Positions 54,292-63,124 of a stretch of DNA of 64,000 bases are shown piece after piece. The DNA comes from Planctomycetaceae bacterium. GTDB taxonomy: Bacteria > Planctomycetota > Planctomycetia > Pirellulales > Pirellulaceae. Within the stretch, counting starts at the first letter, position 1, and the number at the start of each line of letters is the position of its first letter. The notes under the pieces are model-generated. The model saw only the letters and a program-made list of their open reading frames with translations. It was not told the origin of the DNA and did no database searches. The position numbers and the translations under genes were made by a program. Location: NCBI GenBank assembly GCA_002723275.1, contig PBNZ01000031.1, positions 188,355 to 252,354 on the forward strand. Reading direction: 5' to 3'.

Positions 54292-55326
54292 CTATAGATC
54301 CAAATCGTCCAATTCGTCGAGCAAATCGTCAAGAGCGTCTTTGGGGGCCAAGTCCTTGTCCTCCTGGCGTTTCGGAATGCCCTGAGACTTACCCACTGCC
54401 TCTCTGCCGGCAAGCAAAAGTTGCTCATCTCGCTCACGAGCTGCGACGTCGACCGCATCTTCCTTACTATCCGGTGCTCCAAAGAGACGGGAAAGGTCGA
54501 TCTTCAGGCCATCCACGGCGACGGCTGCTCCGGCAATAGCCGGTGTCTTATGCTGAGGGAAAATGATCGCGTTTTCGGGGCAGACTCGACTACACGCCGG
54601 ACATCCTTTGCGGCAATTGTCCGGTTGCTCGACCAGGATTGTTTCCTGACCATTGACCCCGTAAACACCGAAGAGGCAGAAATCGATGCACTCCATGCAA
54701 TTCGTGCAGCGACTGAAGTCAATCACGGGATACCAGCGTCGACTCGTGTCTTCCGTAATCTGATTTGCAGGAGCTACGGCGCCGACTGCTGTATCGTTTT
54801 CTGGATTCAAAAATCGTTTCATCGACTCTTGAGTCGGTTTGCCAGCGAGCCACGATACGAGATCGCTTCCGTCAGCGTGACATTCCTCGCCGATGCGTTG
54901 AACTTCCTTCAGGAATTCTTCCGGATTCTGGCTGGCCCGTAGATCGATACAGTAGATGCGTCGTTGAGGCAGCGCTAACTCGTCAATCACGCGCGGCTTC
55001 TCGTCCTCCTCCGAATTCGGCTCCTCCTGATCTTCATCGTCGCCATAAGTCAGCAGAGATTGTCCTTCCTGACCTGCGATGCCTGCTCGATTGAGCATCC
55101 AATGAGCGGCTCGCGAGTACATCCAAGTCAGGATGATCATGTCACCGTCGAACGCTTTCAGTTTTGAGACGCCCTCACCCTCGGCTTTGAGATCGTAAAG
55201 ATTAGGTGCGACCACGAGTTCGAAACGTGGATCTGCAGCAACCCAAACCGCAACATCAGCTTCAATTTTCCGTTTGACCGGATTGTTACTTGGTCCTTTC
55301 GATATTATGACGGCGATGCTCTTCAT
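54292..55326 (-). CDS. two-cluster 4Fe-4S ferredoxin-like protein with unknown N-terminal domain
   Basis: 344 residues. The N-terminal 190 residues have no recognised domain. Two [4Fe-4S] motifs follow: CTNCMECIDFC (about 217-227) and CRKGCPACSRVCP (about 243-255), of dicluster ferredoxin style but with an extended first loop. The C-terminal tail is rich in Asp and Leu. It is the last gene of a three-gene unit, starting 11 nt after the H-protein-like gene. It is likely an electron carrier for the radical SAM enzyme of that unit. Confidence 0.85.
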   Translation of the reverse strand: MKSIAVIISKGPSNNPVKRKIEADVAVWVAADPRFELVVAPNLYDLKAEGEGVSKLKAFDGDMIILTWMYSRAAHWMLNRAGIAGQEGQSLLTYGDDEDQEEPNSEEDEKPRVIDELALPQRRIYCIDLRASQNPEEFLKEVQRIGEECHADGSDLVSWLAGKPTQESMKRFLNPENDTAVGAVAPANQITEDTSRRWYPVIDFSRCTNCMECIDFCLFGVYGVNGQETILVEQPDNCRKGCPACSRVCPENAIIFPQHKTPAIAGAAVAVDGLKIDLSRLFGAPDSKEDAVDVAARERDEQLLLAGREAVGKSQGIPKRQEDKDLAPKDALDDLLDELDDLDL

Positions 55327-55337
55327 GACAGCGAAAT

Positions 55338-55793
55338 TTAGTGCATTTGACCTTTGATCGTTTTTTGGGTGACCTGCCAGACGGCAGCAAGGTGTTCGAC
55401 ATAAGCCTCCGCGGTGAGTAAGTCGGTCGTTTCACCCGCGAGATCGAATAACCAACCTTCACCATACTTGTCGACGTTAATGTACGAGGGGTCCGAAAGC
55501 AATGCCTCGTTAAATTTCAGCAAAATCCCTGTAATCGGAGCGAATAAATCACTTTCTGCCTTTTTACTCTCGATCGCACCAATTTCTTGTCGGTGACTTA
55601 AGTTCGTGCCAGGGTCGATGTTCCAATCAAGAAAGTAAACATCTTGAAGCAGACGAACTGCGTAGGCGCTGAATCCAAACCGAATACCCTCGTCAGACGG
55701 TTTGCCCCACATATGGTTTTTCGCGTAGAGCAGGTCAGGAGGGAATTCAGCTGTGAACTCACCCATCATAAACGTCAAGACATCAGCGCTCAT
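55338..55793 (-). CDS. GcvH-like lipoyl-carrier protein
   Basis: 151 residues. The lipoyl-attachment region matches glycine cleavage H protein: GAIESKKAESDLFAPITGILLKFNEAL with the modified lysine at about K78, and the closing segment YGEGWLFDL. The start overlaps the upstream radical SAM stop by 4 nt (ATGA). No gcvT or gcvP is near, so it is not part of a glycine cleavage operon. It may instead be a dedicated swinging-arm carrier for the neighbouring radical SAM and ferredoxin proteins. Confidence 0.85.
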   Translation of the reverse strand: MSADVLTFMMGEFTAEFPPDLLYAKNHMWGKPSDEGIRFGFSAYAVRLLQDVYFLDWNIDPGTNLSHRQEIGAIESKKAESDLFAPITGILLKFNEALLSDPSYINVDKYGEGWLFDLAGETTDLLTAEAYVEHLAAVWQVTQKTIKGQMH

Positions 55794-57097
55794 GTGTAGC
55801 GCACACCTCGATGTTCGGCCTCAAAGAAATTCGGCAAAAGACGATCTACCTGAAGGAGCCCGTCACGGTTTAAATCAACACGGTTTTTTGAAATCGCTAG
55901 AAAGCCCTCTTCTTCGTAGGCCTGCCATTGCGGTTCCCAATGTTTCAAGACGTCGATGTCGAACTTTTCCTGGAAATAAGAAGATTCGAGATAACCCTTC
56001 TTCAGTTGAAGAATCATCTCCCGGATCAACGCCTGGTGAACAGTAGGTCGCAACGCTCTTGTGATCGGTAACTCGTTCTTCTCGAGTAACGATTCGATGT
56101 ATCCGTCCCATTCTGGATGGTTCTGATAATGGACACCTGAGAGGTGACCAAAGCTTGCGATTCCCGTGGCGATTAAATCGGAGCCTCGCCAGAGGTTGTC
56201 TCGGTAGCTGAAGTTGACCTTTTGAGGATCCTTGACCATGGTGTAGGCACTGGACACTGCGTAGCCAGCCTTGGCGAGTTCATTGAAGGCATAATTTACC
56301 CAGCGTCGCTTGGTTGGCCAATCAGCGACTGGTGTTTCTATTTGATTTCCAAGGATGTCCTTGGAATAGACCGTGTTGAAAGGAAGCTCCATCTGGTAAA
56401 TCGTGACGCTGTCGGGAGCCATTTCCAACGTTTTTTGAACGCAATCCACCCAGTTGTCTTCTGTTTCGGCAACCATTCCTGCGATGAGATCTATGTTGAT
56501 ATTGGGATAGTCTGCCTCGACAACCCAATCCCACGCGCGGTAGATTTCGCGAGAAAGATGAGCTCGTCCGTTTTCCCTAAGAACTTCATCGCTGAAATTC
56601 TCAACACCAAGGCTAAGTCGAGTTACTCCGAGATCTCGCAAGGCCTTGACTTTTAATTTAGAAAGCGTCCCCGGTTCACATTCAAACGTGACTTCTTCCG
56701 CCCGTTCCCAGTTGATATTGGCCTGTAAACGCTCGACAAGTGAATTCAGTTGATTGATGCTTAGGTAAGAGGGCGTACCACCGCCAAAGTAGACGAATCG
56801 AAAGGGACGACCGCCCATACAGGGAAGTGCACTCACTAACTCGATCTCACGAGATAATGCTGCGAGATAGTTTTCGATTTGTCTCGCTTTTTTATCGGTG
56901 TAAACACGGAAGTAACAAAACTTACACCGTTTGCGACAAAAGGGAATGTGCAGGTATAGCCCGAGCGGAACGTCGCTCGGCGCTGTTAACATTGCCGATT
57001 GAACTTCGCTGACGTGCTCTTCGGTCCATTGAGAAAACGGCGGATAGTTGGAAATAAAGTAACTGCCAACTTCGGTTTTCTTCGAATCAGTCGACAT
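55790..57097 (-). CDS. HemW-like (coproporphyrinogen III oxidase family) radical SAM protein
   Basis: 435 residues from the ATG at 57097, preceded by GGAAA; an ATG at 57121 would add 8 residues. The cluster motif is IPFCRKRCKFCYF (CX3CX2C), near residue 55-65, followed by FVYFGGGTPSYLS and EPGTL. The last Cys is followed by Tyr-Phe, where HemW usually has Asp or Ala-Phe. The HemN/HemW C-terminal domain is present. HemW transfers haem and HemN oxidises porphyrins; the linkage with a lipoyl carrier points to another role. Confidence 0.88.
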   Translation of the reverse strand: MSTDSKKTEVGSYFISNYPPFSQWTEEHVSEVQSAMLTAPSDVPLGLYLHIPFCRKRCKFCYFRVYTDKKARQIENYLAALSREIELVSALPCMGGRPFRFVYFGGGTPSYLSINQLNSLVERLQANINWERAEEVTFECEPGTLSKLKVKALRDLGVTRLSLGVENFSDEVLRENGRAHLSREIYRAWDWVVEADYPNINIDLIAGMVAETEDNWVDCVQKTLEMAPDSVTIYQMELPFNTVYSKDILGNQIETPVADWPTKRRWVNYAFNELAKAGYAVSSAYTMVKDPQKVNFSYRDNLWRGSDLIATGIASFGHLSGVHYQNHPEWDGYIESLLEKNELPITRALRPTVHQALIREMILQLKKGYLESSYFQEKFDIDVLKHWEPQWQAYEEEGFLAISKNRVDLNRDGLLQVDRLLPNFFEAEHRGVRYT

Positions 57098-57168
57098 GAG
57101 GGATTTCCGGCGCGGGCACAAAAATTACATGATCGAGACAATTGTCAGAGGTTTAAGCATTGCCTCAA

Positions 57169-58320
57169 TTACTCTGCCTTACTTCCAAAACAATAAACCA
57201 CACCATCATCATTGGCAATCACGAGGCGATTTTGTGCAACGGCGGGGGAGCTAACGAAGCCACTGCCCGTTTCATATTCCCATTGCTTTTTGCCTTTTGA
57301 CAGGTCCAACGCGTAAAGACGTCCGCTGGATGAGCCAACGAAGGCTCGATCACCGACAATAACAGGAGAGGAGTCGACACGTTGTTTCGTCGGGAACGTC
57401 CAGATCTCTTGACCGTCTTTCGGGTTGATTGCGTAGATGCGTTTGCTGCGACTCCCGTAAACAACAAACTCATCGTTGACGGCGGGCGAACTACGGATGG
57501 GTTGCCAACGTTTGGGGTCCGTATACGTCCAGGCCACCTTGGCAGTCTTCCAATTGACGCTGAACATTTCTCCGTTCTCGTTTCCGAAGTAAACGAAGTC
57601 CCCCTTTGCTGCGGGAGTTACTCCGGTTGGAGCATTGATCGGAACGCTGGCGATGCCTTTGCCTTCTTTAACATCGATGATATGAAGCAAACCGTCGCAT
57701 CCCGCCAGGAACGCTCGCCCATCCACGATCGTGGGTGCACAGCGAATCTGGTCCTGGATCTCATATTTCCAAACCAATTTGCCGCTGACGGCATCAAGGC
57801 AGTAGAGAGTCGCATCTTGTGAGCCGACGAGAACGTTATCTTCAAAAAAGTTGGCACATGCATTGATCTCTGCCTGAGTTTCAAACCGCCAAAGTTCGGC
57901 ACCGGTTTTCGCGTCGACGCAGTGAAACCAACCGTCGTAATCTCCGATGTAAATGCGCCCGTCTCGGACCGCCGGAGATGACGGAAATCCTCCATCAATT
58001 TCGTACTTCCATCGTTCTGTGCCATCACTGAGATTTAATGCGTAGAGGCTGCCATCCAAGTCGCCCAGATAAACGACGCCATCGACAATTGCCGCCGTTC
58101 CCTCAAAGGCACCCTCTGGCACCTCAAAACGCCAGAGAACCTCGGGGCGTTCGGCCAATGGACTGCCAGCCACGCCGTTTGCCAAAGTGTCCCCGCGAAA
58201 GATTGGCCAACCTTTTTGCTTTGAGGTATTCGAGTCGTCAGCAACAGTTTGAGAGTTTGCTTCAAGCAAAAACGGTAACAGGAACAACGCCAGCGCAATA
58301 CGTATACCCGATTTTATCAT
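57169..58320 (-). CDS. exported PQQ-like beta-propeller protein (BamB-like)
   Basis: 383 residues from the ATG at 58320, chosen for the GAAGGAAG site upstream and because it places a signal peptide (about 1-26) at the N-terminus. Eight-blade PQQ repeats follow, each with the GxxYALxxxxGxxxW pattern (for example GSLYALNLSDGTERWKYE, LYCLDAVSGKLVWKYE, IYAINPKDGQEIWTF). The protein is periplasmic or surface-bound and resembles BamB-type or PQQ-binding propellers, common in planctomycetes; no PQQ ligand residues can be claimed. It is a separate unit upstream of the radical SAM cluster. Confidence 0.88.
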   Translation of the reverse strand: MIKSGIRIALALFLLPFLLEANSQTVADDSNTSKQKGWPIFRGDTLANGVAGSPLAERPEVLWRFEVPEGAFEGTAAIVDGVVYLGDLDGSLYALNLSDGTERWKYEIDGGFPSSPAVRDGRIYIGDYDGWFHCVDAKTGAELWRFETQAEINACANFFEDNVLVGSQDATLYCLDAVSGKLVWKYEIQDQIRCAPTIVDGRAFLAGCDGLLHIIDVKEGKGIASVPINAPTGVTPAAKGDFVYFGNENGEMFSVNWKTAKVAWTYTDPKRWQPIRSSPAVNDEFVVYGSRSKRIYAINPKDGQEIWTFPTKQRVDSSPVIVGDRAFVGSSSGRLYALDLSKGKKQWEYETGSGFVSSPAVAQNRLVIANDDGVVYCFGSKAE

Positions 58321-58416
58321 TTCTTCTTCCTTCGACGTGGGGGATACTTGGCGTGTGAGATAGAGACCTGTAGGAGTCTGCATTTTAGCACGTCTTTGCA
58401 GGCTCGCTACGTTAGA

Positions 58417-59577
58417 TCAGCTCGCGTCAAACGCGTTTTGATAGAGAGTGAACAGCTCGGCATCTCCTACTTCACGCGGATTGAAGCTCGCAGTCCACTG
58501 TTTTGCCGCCGATTCCGCGAGGATTGGCAGCTTGTCTCGCGTAACTCCTTGAACTGACAAGTGTTGGGGCAAGGCGGCCTGAGCGATAAGCTCGCTCACA
58601 AAATCGGCGAGTCGGGACGGAGCGGTTGAACTGTCTTCCGTCGAGCCGTCATTCACGGCGATATCGATCAGTTCTTGATACCAAGTGTGACAAAGCTCTC
58701 CGTTAAACCGGATGACATGCGGCAGCATCGTCGCGATCGCTTGACCGTGAACCAGGCCGTATTCGGCCGTCAACGGATTGGCGAGAGCATGAGTGGCACC
58801 CAACATTGAGTTTTCGATCGCAAGACCCGCAAAGCAGGCTCCGAGTTGCATTCCGCCGCGAGCCTCAAGATTGTCCGGCTCTTTCAAAACCCTTGGGAAA
58901 TGGTAGGACAATAAACGCCAGGCTTCGCGACTGAAGGCAAGCGAGACTGAGTTCCGACGTTTCGTGACAAACGTTTCGAGGGCATGGGCTAACGCATCAA
59001 TTCCAGTCAGAGAGGTCACTTGAGCTGGTTGAGTGAGTGTTAACTCAGGATCGAGAATCGCGACGCGGCAAGCCGCTTTTTTGTCACCGCAGGCCATTTT
59101 CACGTGTGTGTCGGCATCCGAAATTAGGGCGAAGGATTGAGCTTCACTGCCGGTGCCGGCGGTGGTGGGAACGGCGATCATCGGCAACATCGGCTTGAGT
59201 GCCTTGCCGACGCCCCAGTAATCCTTCATCTGCCCACCATTGCTCAGGATAAAATTGATGCCTTTGGCGCAGTCCATGGCACTGCCGCCCCCAAATCCGA
59301 CGATCATTTCCGGATCGTAGCGTTGGGCCATGGTGACTCCTGCCTCAACGTCTTTCGTGGTGGGGTTCTCCTGGACCTGATCGAACAGGTAGGCTTCGAT
59401 TCCAGCATCCCGTAACGCCTCGAGACCACGTTCCGTATGTCCGGCTTTGATGACGCCCTCATCACTTACAACGAGAACTCGACGAGCACCGTGTTCTCCG
59501 GCAATGTCACCGAGACGCGCGACCGCTCTCGGCTCGAAGACAATACGCGTTCTCGATTGAAAATCAAACGGAATCAT
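58417..59577 (-). CDS. iron-containing alcohol dehydrogenase
   Basis: 386 residues. The family pattern is complete: glycine-rich GFGGGSAMDCAKG for NAD binding near residue 95-107, VPTTAGTGSEAQSFALIS, and metal ligands Asp and His in TGIDALAHALE, His in GATHALANPL and His in GLVHGQAIA. These enzymes convert an alcohol and an aldehyde with NAD(P). It is the third gene of the cluster after the aldehyde dehydrogenase, 82 nt downstream. Confidence 0.95.
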   Translation of the reverse strand: MIPFDFQSRTRIVFEPRAVARLGDIAGEHGARRVLVVSDEGVIKAGHTERGLEALRDAGIEAYLFDQVQENPTTKDVEAGVTMAQRYDPEMIVGFGGGSAMDCAKGINFILSNGGQMKDYWGVGKALKPMLPMIAVPTTAGTGSEAQSFALISDADTHVKMACGDKKAACRVAILDPELTLTQPAQVTSLTGIDALAHALETFVTKRRNSVSLAFSREAWRLLSYHFPRVLKEPDNLEARGGMQLGACFAGLAIENSMLGATHALANPLTAEYGLVHGQAIATMLPHVIRFNGELCHTWYQELIDIAVNDGSTEDSSTAPSRLADFVSELIAQAALPQHLSVQGVTRDKLPILAESAAKQWTASFNPREVGDAELFTLYQNAFDAS

Positions 59578-59659
59578 GGCCGCATCATCTCTTTTTGGCT
59601 GAGGCTGACTCCGGTCTGACTTGGTGGGACAATCGTGACCGTGCAGTCAGCGAAACTAG

Positions 59660-61099
59660 CTAGGACGTGACGGGCATGCGTTCTTCAGAAACCTGATAGG
59701 CTCGTGAGCGGTACAGGAAGTCAATAATGTTGCCCTCGTGCGGTTGAAGCCAGTTCAACTTGGTGGTCGGGATAGGTCCGATGTTGCAGCGATCAATATT
59801 CGTCGCATCGCTGAGACCGTGGATCAACTGTTCATCATTCGTGATGCCGCTGCAAACGAGTGTTGGCCCGATCTTCTTCAACATCTGATACTGAGGACAC
59901 TCCACGACCGTGGCGAACGGGAACATGAATTCCTTCTTCGCGATTTCTTTCTCGGGAGTTTCACAATGCACGACCATGGGTCGGAGATAGGAGCAGTTTT
60001 CCTGTTCGACAAGTCGCTCACCGAAGGCTGATGTCAGGTCTTCGACGCCGTCTTCCTTTAAGTCTTGTTCGATCATCCCCCAGACGGCCTTGCCCATGCC
60101 CGGAACGGTAAAGGCGGCCAAACCGGCTTCGGGATCGTCGGGAGGAAGTGCCTCGATCGGCCCCAGTTTTTCGGCCAAGGCCTGGGCAATTTCTTTCGTA
60201 TGTCGGGATGCCCATACGCCTGAACAGTTAATGCAACCACGACCACTGTTGATGTGAATGCTTTCGGCAATGACGTCGATATAGTCTTCCCATTGATCGA
60301 CCATGTCGTCACCTAAAATGATCTTGGAAAAGCCCGGGCCGTGAGCTTGCACGCGCGGATTGCCTTCGTAACGCTCGACGGTCGGAGTTCCGCCGAAGAT
60401 CATGGAACGATCGCAGGCGGCCAAGACCGCGGCACCGGCAGCGGCTTCACCTGGGTAAAGCCCAAAGACCTCGCGGGGTACACCTGCTTCAATAAAAGCA
60501 GAAACCATGCGATACGGCGTCCACGGTTCTTGAGGACCCGGTTTGAGCACGAGTCCCAACTGGAGCGGGATCACCGGCAGCCATAACGTGTGGACGCCAG
60601 GTGAGTTCGAGGGAAGGACGGCGGCCAAAACGGGTGCTTGAGCCTGGTAACTCACGACGACTCCACGCGACTCCATGCCCCAGCCTTGCGTGAGGATGTC
60701 CAAATCGAGACCGCGAGTCAAGCAATCTAAAATTCGATCCATGTTGCGGAGCACGAACGAGTTTTTGCCCATGTTGGCTCGACACATGTGTTCCGGAAGA
60801 CCCGTGCTCGCCGACTGCTGATGCACAAAGTCGTCCGGTGACTGAGTTCCGTCTCCCAACGGAAGAGTGGCGCTCTCATAAAGGTCGGCTGCCTGCTTCA
60901 TCATCTCGATCAGGTCACCGCAACTGAATTCACGGAGAATCTCGCGGGCTTTATGAGCCTGTCGCATATCGCGTCGGATAATGCCGTCGTTCGCCTGGCT
61001 GACGCGAGCAATCGGCTCGCCAGTGCTGAAATGCTTGACCTCGTTGATTTCAAGCGATTCGTAGGGTTTTCCCCAACGGAGCACGGGAATGTGAAGCAT
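59660..61099 (-). CDS. aldehyde dehydrogenase-family enzyme, acylating type possible
   Basis: 479 residues from the ATG at 61099, chosen because AAAGGA precedes it; an ATG at 61135 lacks one. The Rossmann segment around LPSNSPGVHTLWLPVI and the catalytic-cysteine region INSGRGCINCSG (Cys in GRGC or INC) place it in the aldehyde dehydrogenase superfamily. The neighbouring PaaK-like ligase suggests an acyl-CoA-reducing role, as in LuxC. It lies between the ligase and the alcohol dehydrogenase and begins just after a terminator. Confidence 0.85.
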   Translation of the reverse strand: MLHIPVLRWGKPYESLEINEVKHFSTGEPIARVSQANDGIIRRDMRQAHKAREILREFSCGDLIEMMKQAADLYESATLPLGDGTQSPDDFVHQQSASTGLPEHMCRANMGKNSFVLRNMDRILDCLTRGLDLDILTQGWGMESRGVVVSYQAQAPVLAAVLPSNSPGVHTLWLPVIPLQLGLVLKPGPQEPWTPYRMVSAFIEAGVPREVFGLYPGEAAAGAAVLAACDRSMIFGGTPTVERYEGNPRVQAHGPGFSKIILGDDMVDQWEDYIDVIAESIHINSGRGCINCSGVWASRHTKEIAQALAEKLGPIEALPPDDPEAGLAAFTVPGMGKAVWGMIEQDLKEDGVEDLTSAFGERLVEQENCSYLRPMVVHCETPEKEIAKKEFMFPFATVVECPQYQMLKKIGPTLVCSGITNDEQLIHGLSDATNIDRCNIGPIPTTKLNWLQPHEGNIIDFLYRSRAYQVSEERMPVTS

Positions 61100-61159
61100 G
61101 ACTGCATCCTTTGATAGGCCCCGAATCGCAAACATGATGCGAAGGGAGCGACTTCTGTG

Positions 61160-61191
61160 AAAAAAGCGCCTTCACGCTGAGAAGACGCTTT
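61160..61191 (-). terminator. intrinsic terminator of the PaaK-like ligase gene
   Basis: On the minus strand an 11-bp stem (61181-61191 with 61163-61173, one G-U pair) and a 7-nt loop are followed by a T run: six consecutive A on the plus strand at 61160-61165, three of them within the stem. It is the clearest intrinsic terminator in the window. It lies 64 nt after the ligase stop and about 61 nt before the aldehyde dehydrogenase ATG, so the two genes are separate units or the structure is conditional. Confidence 0.8.
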
Positions 61192-61254
61192 CCTTTAAAT
61201 TCTTTGGGCGAACTTGAATGAACCAGGTGATACGAATAAGGGGGTCGAATCGCC

Positions 61255-62385
61255 CTAGTACACACCCACCGTGGTTTGCGATGCGACGCCATGGAATGGG
61301 CGAACACCACTGACGCCATCCCATGGGTAAGTTTCAAAGGGTTCCTCTCGCTCACCTTCATCCCGCTCCAGGAAACCCGGTACGAAGAATTCCTTGGTGA
61401 GAGTGGTCAGCTTGACTCGCCCTGTTTCCCCATAGCCGACAACTGAGTTTGGGTCGTCGAAGTCAACGACTTCCGTCACCGCTCGTGGTTGGGGAGCGTA
61501 GTACGATATTTTATAGTCTTCCGCTGCGGTCACTGGCTTGCTACAAGCCAGCCCCATCAGAGTGTTTCCATAAGTGGGTGTCATGTACACCCCACTCTCT
61601 TCTGGCGGACCCCCGAACAGCTCTTCAACGCAGTAACGTGTCCATTGAGGAGTGAATTCCGTTCCGCCTGAAAAGATACCAGTGATGCCAGCCTCTTGAA
61701 TACTCGTGCCACGTTCCTCCAGCGCCAGAGCTAAGGAATCGAGGAGCTTGGGTGTGGCAAATATGCACTTAACGTCGTGGCCGGCGGTCAACACGGTGAT
61801 GGCCTGATCGATGCAGTGTTGCTTGTAGGCTTCCAGATGTTCCATCCAACCCTTTTTGATGAGTTTGACAACCCAGCGGGGATCCAGGTCGATGGCAAAG
61901 CAAATACCGCCGCGGACTTGACACAGGTGTTCGACCGCCAAACGTAAGCGACGGGGGCCCGAGGGGCCAAGCATCAGCCAGTTCGCACCCTTTGGGAAAT
62001 ATTCTTCGGGTAACGTTTCGCTAAATACTTCGTAATCGATCCGGAAATCGTCCATCACGACGCGGCTCTTGGGGATACCCGTCGTCCCGCCCGTTTCGAA
62101 AACATAGGTCGGTTTGTCTTCGAGAGCTTTGGGAATCCAGCGACGCACCGGGCCTCCACGCAACCACTCGTCTTCAAACAATGGAAACTTCTTAATGTCT
62201 TCGTACCCTTTGACTTCGGTCAGCGGGTCGAAATTCAATTCGGCCTTTTTCTCCAACCAGAACGGGCAGCCGGTTGAATCATGAAAATGCCACTGCACGG
62301 TTTCGTACGCATGGGCATCCAGCGCCTCACGGGCTGAGCTGATGAGTGAAGAAAGATCGGACGTCGTGGTATCTGATGCGTTCAT
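61255..62385 (-). CDS. PaaK/LuxE-like adenylate-forming ligase
   Basis: 376 residues from the ATG at 62385 (MNASDTT); the frame extends to 62511 but the added 42 residues lack family resemblance. The ATP/AMP motif is FETGGTTGIPKSRVV (about 96-110), followed by TPTYGNTLMGLA and GYGETGRVKLTTL. This is the phenylacetate-CoA ligase/LuxE branch: it activates a carboxylic acid as acyl-AMP for transfer to CoA or a thiol. With the aldehyde dehydrogenase and alcohol dehydrogenase it could reduce an acid to an alcohol. The substrate is unknown. Confidence 0.85.
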   Translation of the reverse strand: MNASDTTTSDLSSLISSAREALDAHAYETVQWHFHDSTGCPFWLEKKAELNFDPLTEVKGYEDIKKFPLFEDEWLRGGPVRRWIPKALEDKPTYVFETGGTTGIPKSRVVMDDFRIDYEVFSETLPEEYFPKGANWLMLGPSGPRRLRLAVEHLCQVRGGICFAIDLDPRWVVKLIKKGWMEHLEAYKQHCIDQAITVLTAGHDVKCIFATPKLLDSLALALEERGTSIQEAGITGIFSGGTEFTPQWTRYCVEELFGGPPEESGVYMTPTYGNTLMGLACSKPVTAAEDYKISYYAPQPRAVTEVVDFDDPNSVVGYGETGRVKLTTLTKEFFVPGFLERDEGEREEPFETYPWDGVSGVRPFHGVASQTTVGVY

Positions 62386-62513
62386 GGGTAGGTGTCGTCG
62401 CGCAACAGGAAGATTGGGTGGGCCTGGGATCAACGCAAAATACGCTGAACTAACGCAACTAGACCATAGCCAACGCCATACCGCTTGACAACCGGCAGAA
62501 TCCCAATCCATGG

Positions 62514-62538
62514 CACGACGTCAGCCACCGACGTCGTG
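62514..62538. other. 9-bp hairpin downstream of the 62593 gene
   Basis: CACGACGTC (62514-62522) and GACGTCGTG (62530-62538) form a perfect 9-bp stem with a 7-nt loop. It follows the hypothetical gene ending at 62593, without a T tract on the minus strand. It may end that transcript. Confidence 0.4.
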
Positions 62539-62592
62539 AAAAACTCACCAAAGGAGCGAGAAGGCATCCTCGATTCGAAGGCAAAGATTCGC

Positions 62593-63084
62593 CTAGGAGT
62601 CGTCGTCATCCGAATGAGAGTTGCTGCTGAGCTGGGAGAGCACCTGAAGCACGCCGTTGAGATGTGCTAAGCGAGGTCCAAATCGATCGACAAATTCATT
62701 CAGCATGAATTCACCGTCCATCAGACAATCGGCATTATCCGTAATCTCTTCCGTCACGGATTCCAGGAATCGGGTCTGAACTTGACCAAGCGTTTCAGCT
62801 GCCTCTCGGCATCGATCTGCCAAATGCGGGTTGGCTTGCTTCCATTGCCCCAGTTCAGTTGACCGTTGTCGCTGAGCCGTATTCATCTGGTTAATCAGCT
62901 GTTCAAGCAATTCATTTTGCCGATTTTGAGCCGCTACCATCTGAGACAGCATCTGAGGCACAGAACCGCCATTATTGGAGGCTCCCGTCGATGTCGCCGG
63001 CGAAACGTCAATGTGTGTAAACAAAGAAGGAGTTTGTCGCGGATTCTCCGACATAACGTGTGGACCCTCTAGACCGTTGGACAT
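62593..63084 (-). CDS. hypothetical acidic coiled-coil protein
   Basis: 163 residues from the ATG at 63084 (MSNGLEG), with GGAGG about 12 nt upstream; an ATG at 63054 is possible. The region MLSQMVAAQNRQNELLEQLINQMNTAQRQ reads as a coiled coil and the C-terminus ends in Ser and Asp runs. No known domain is seen. It is transcribed divergently from the next gene. Confidence 0.65.
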   Translation of the reverse strand: MSNGLEGPHVMSENPRQTPSLFTHIDVSPATSTGASNNGGSVPQMLSQMVAAQNRQNELLEQLINQMNTAQRQRSTELGQWKQANPHLADRCREAAETLGQVQTRFLESVTEEITDNADCLMDGEFMLNEFVDRFGPRLAHLNGVLQVLSQLSSNSHSDDDDS

Positions 63085-63124
63085 TACTCGTAACAGCCTC
63101 CAGTATAAGCAGGTCTGCGGATGA

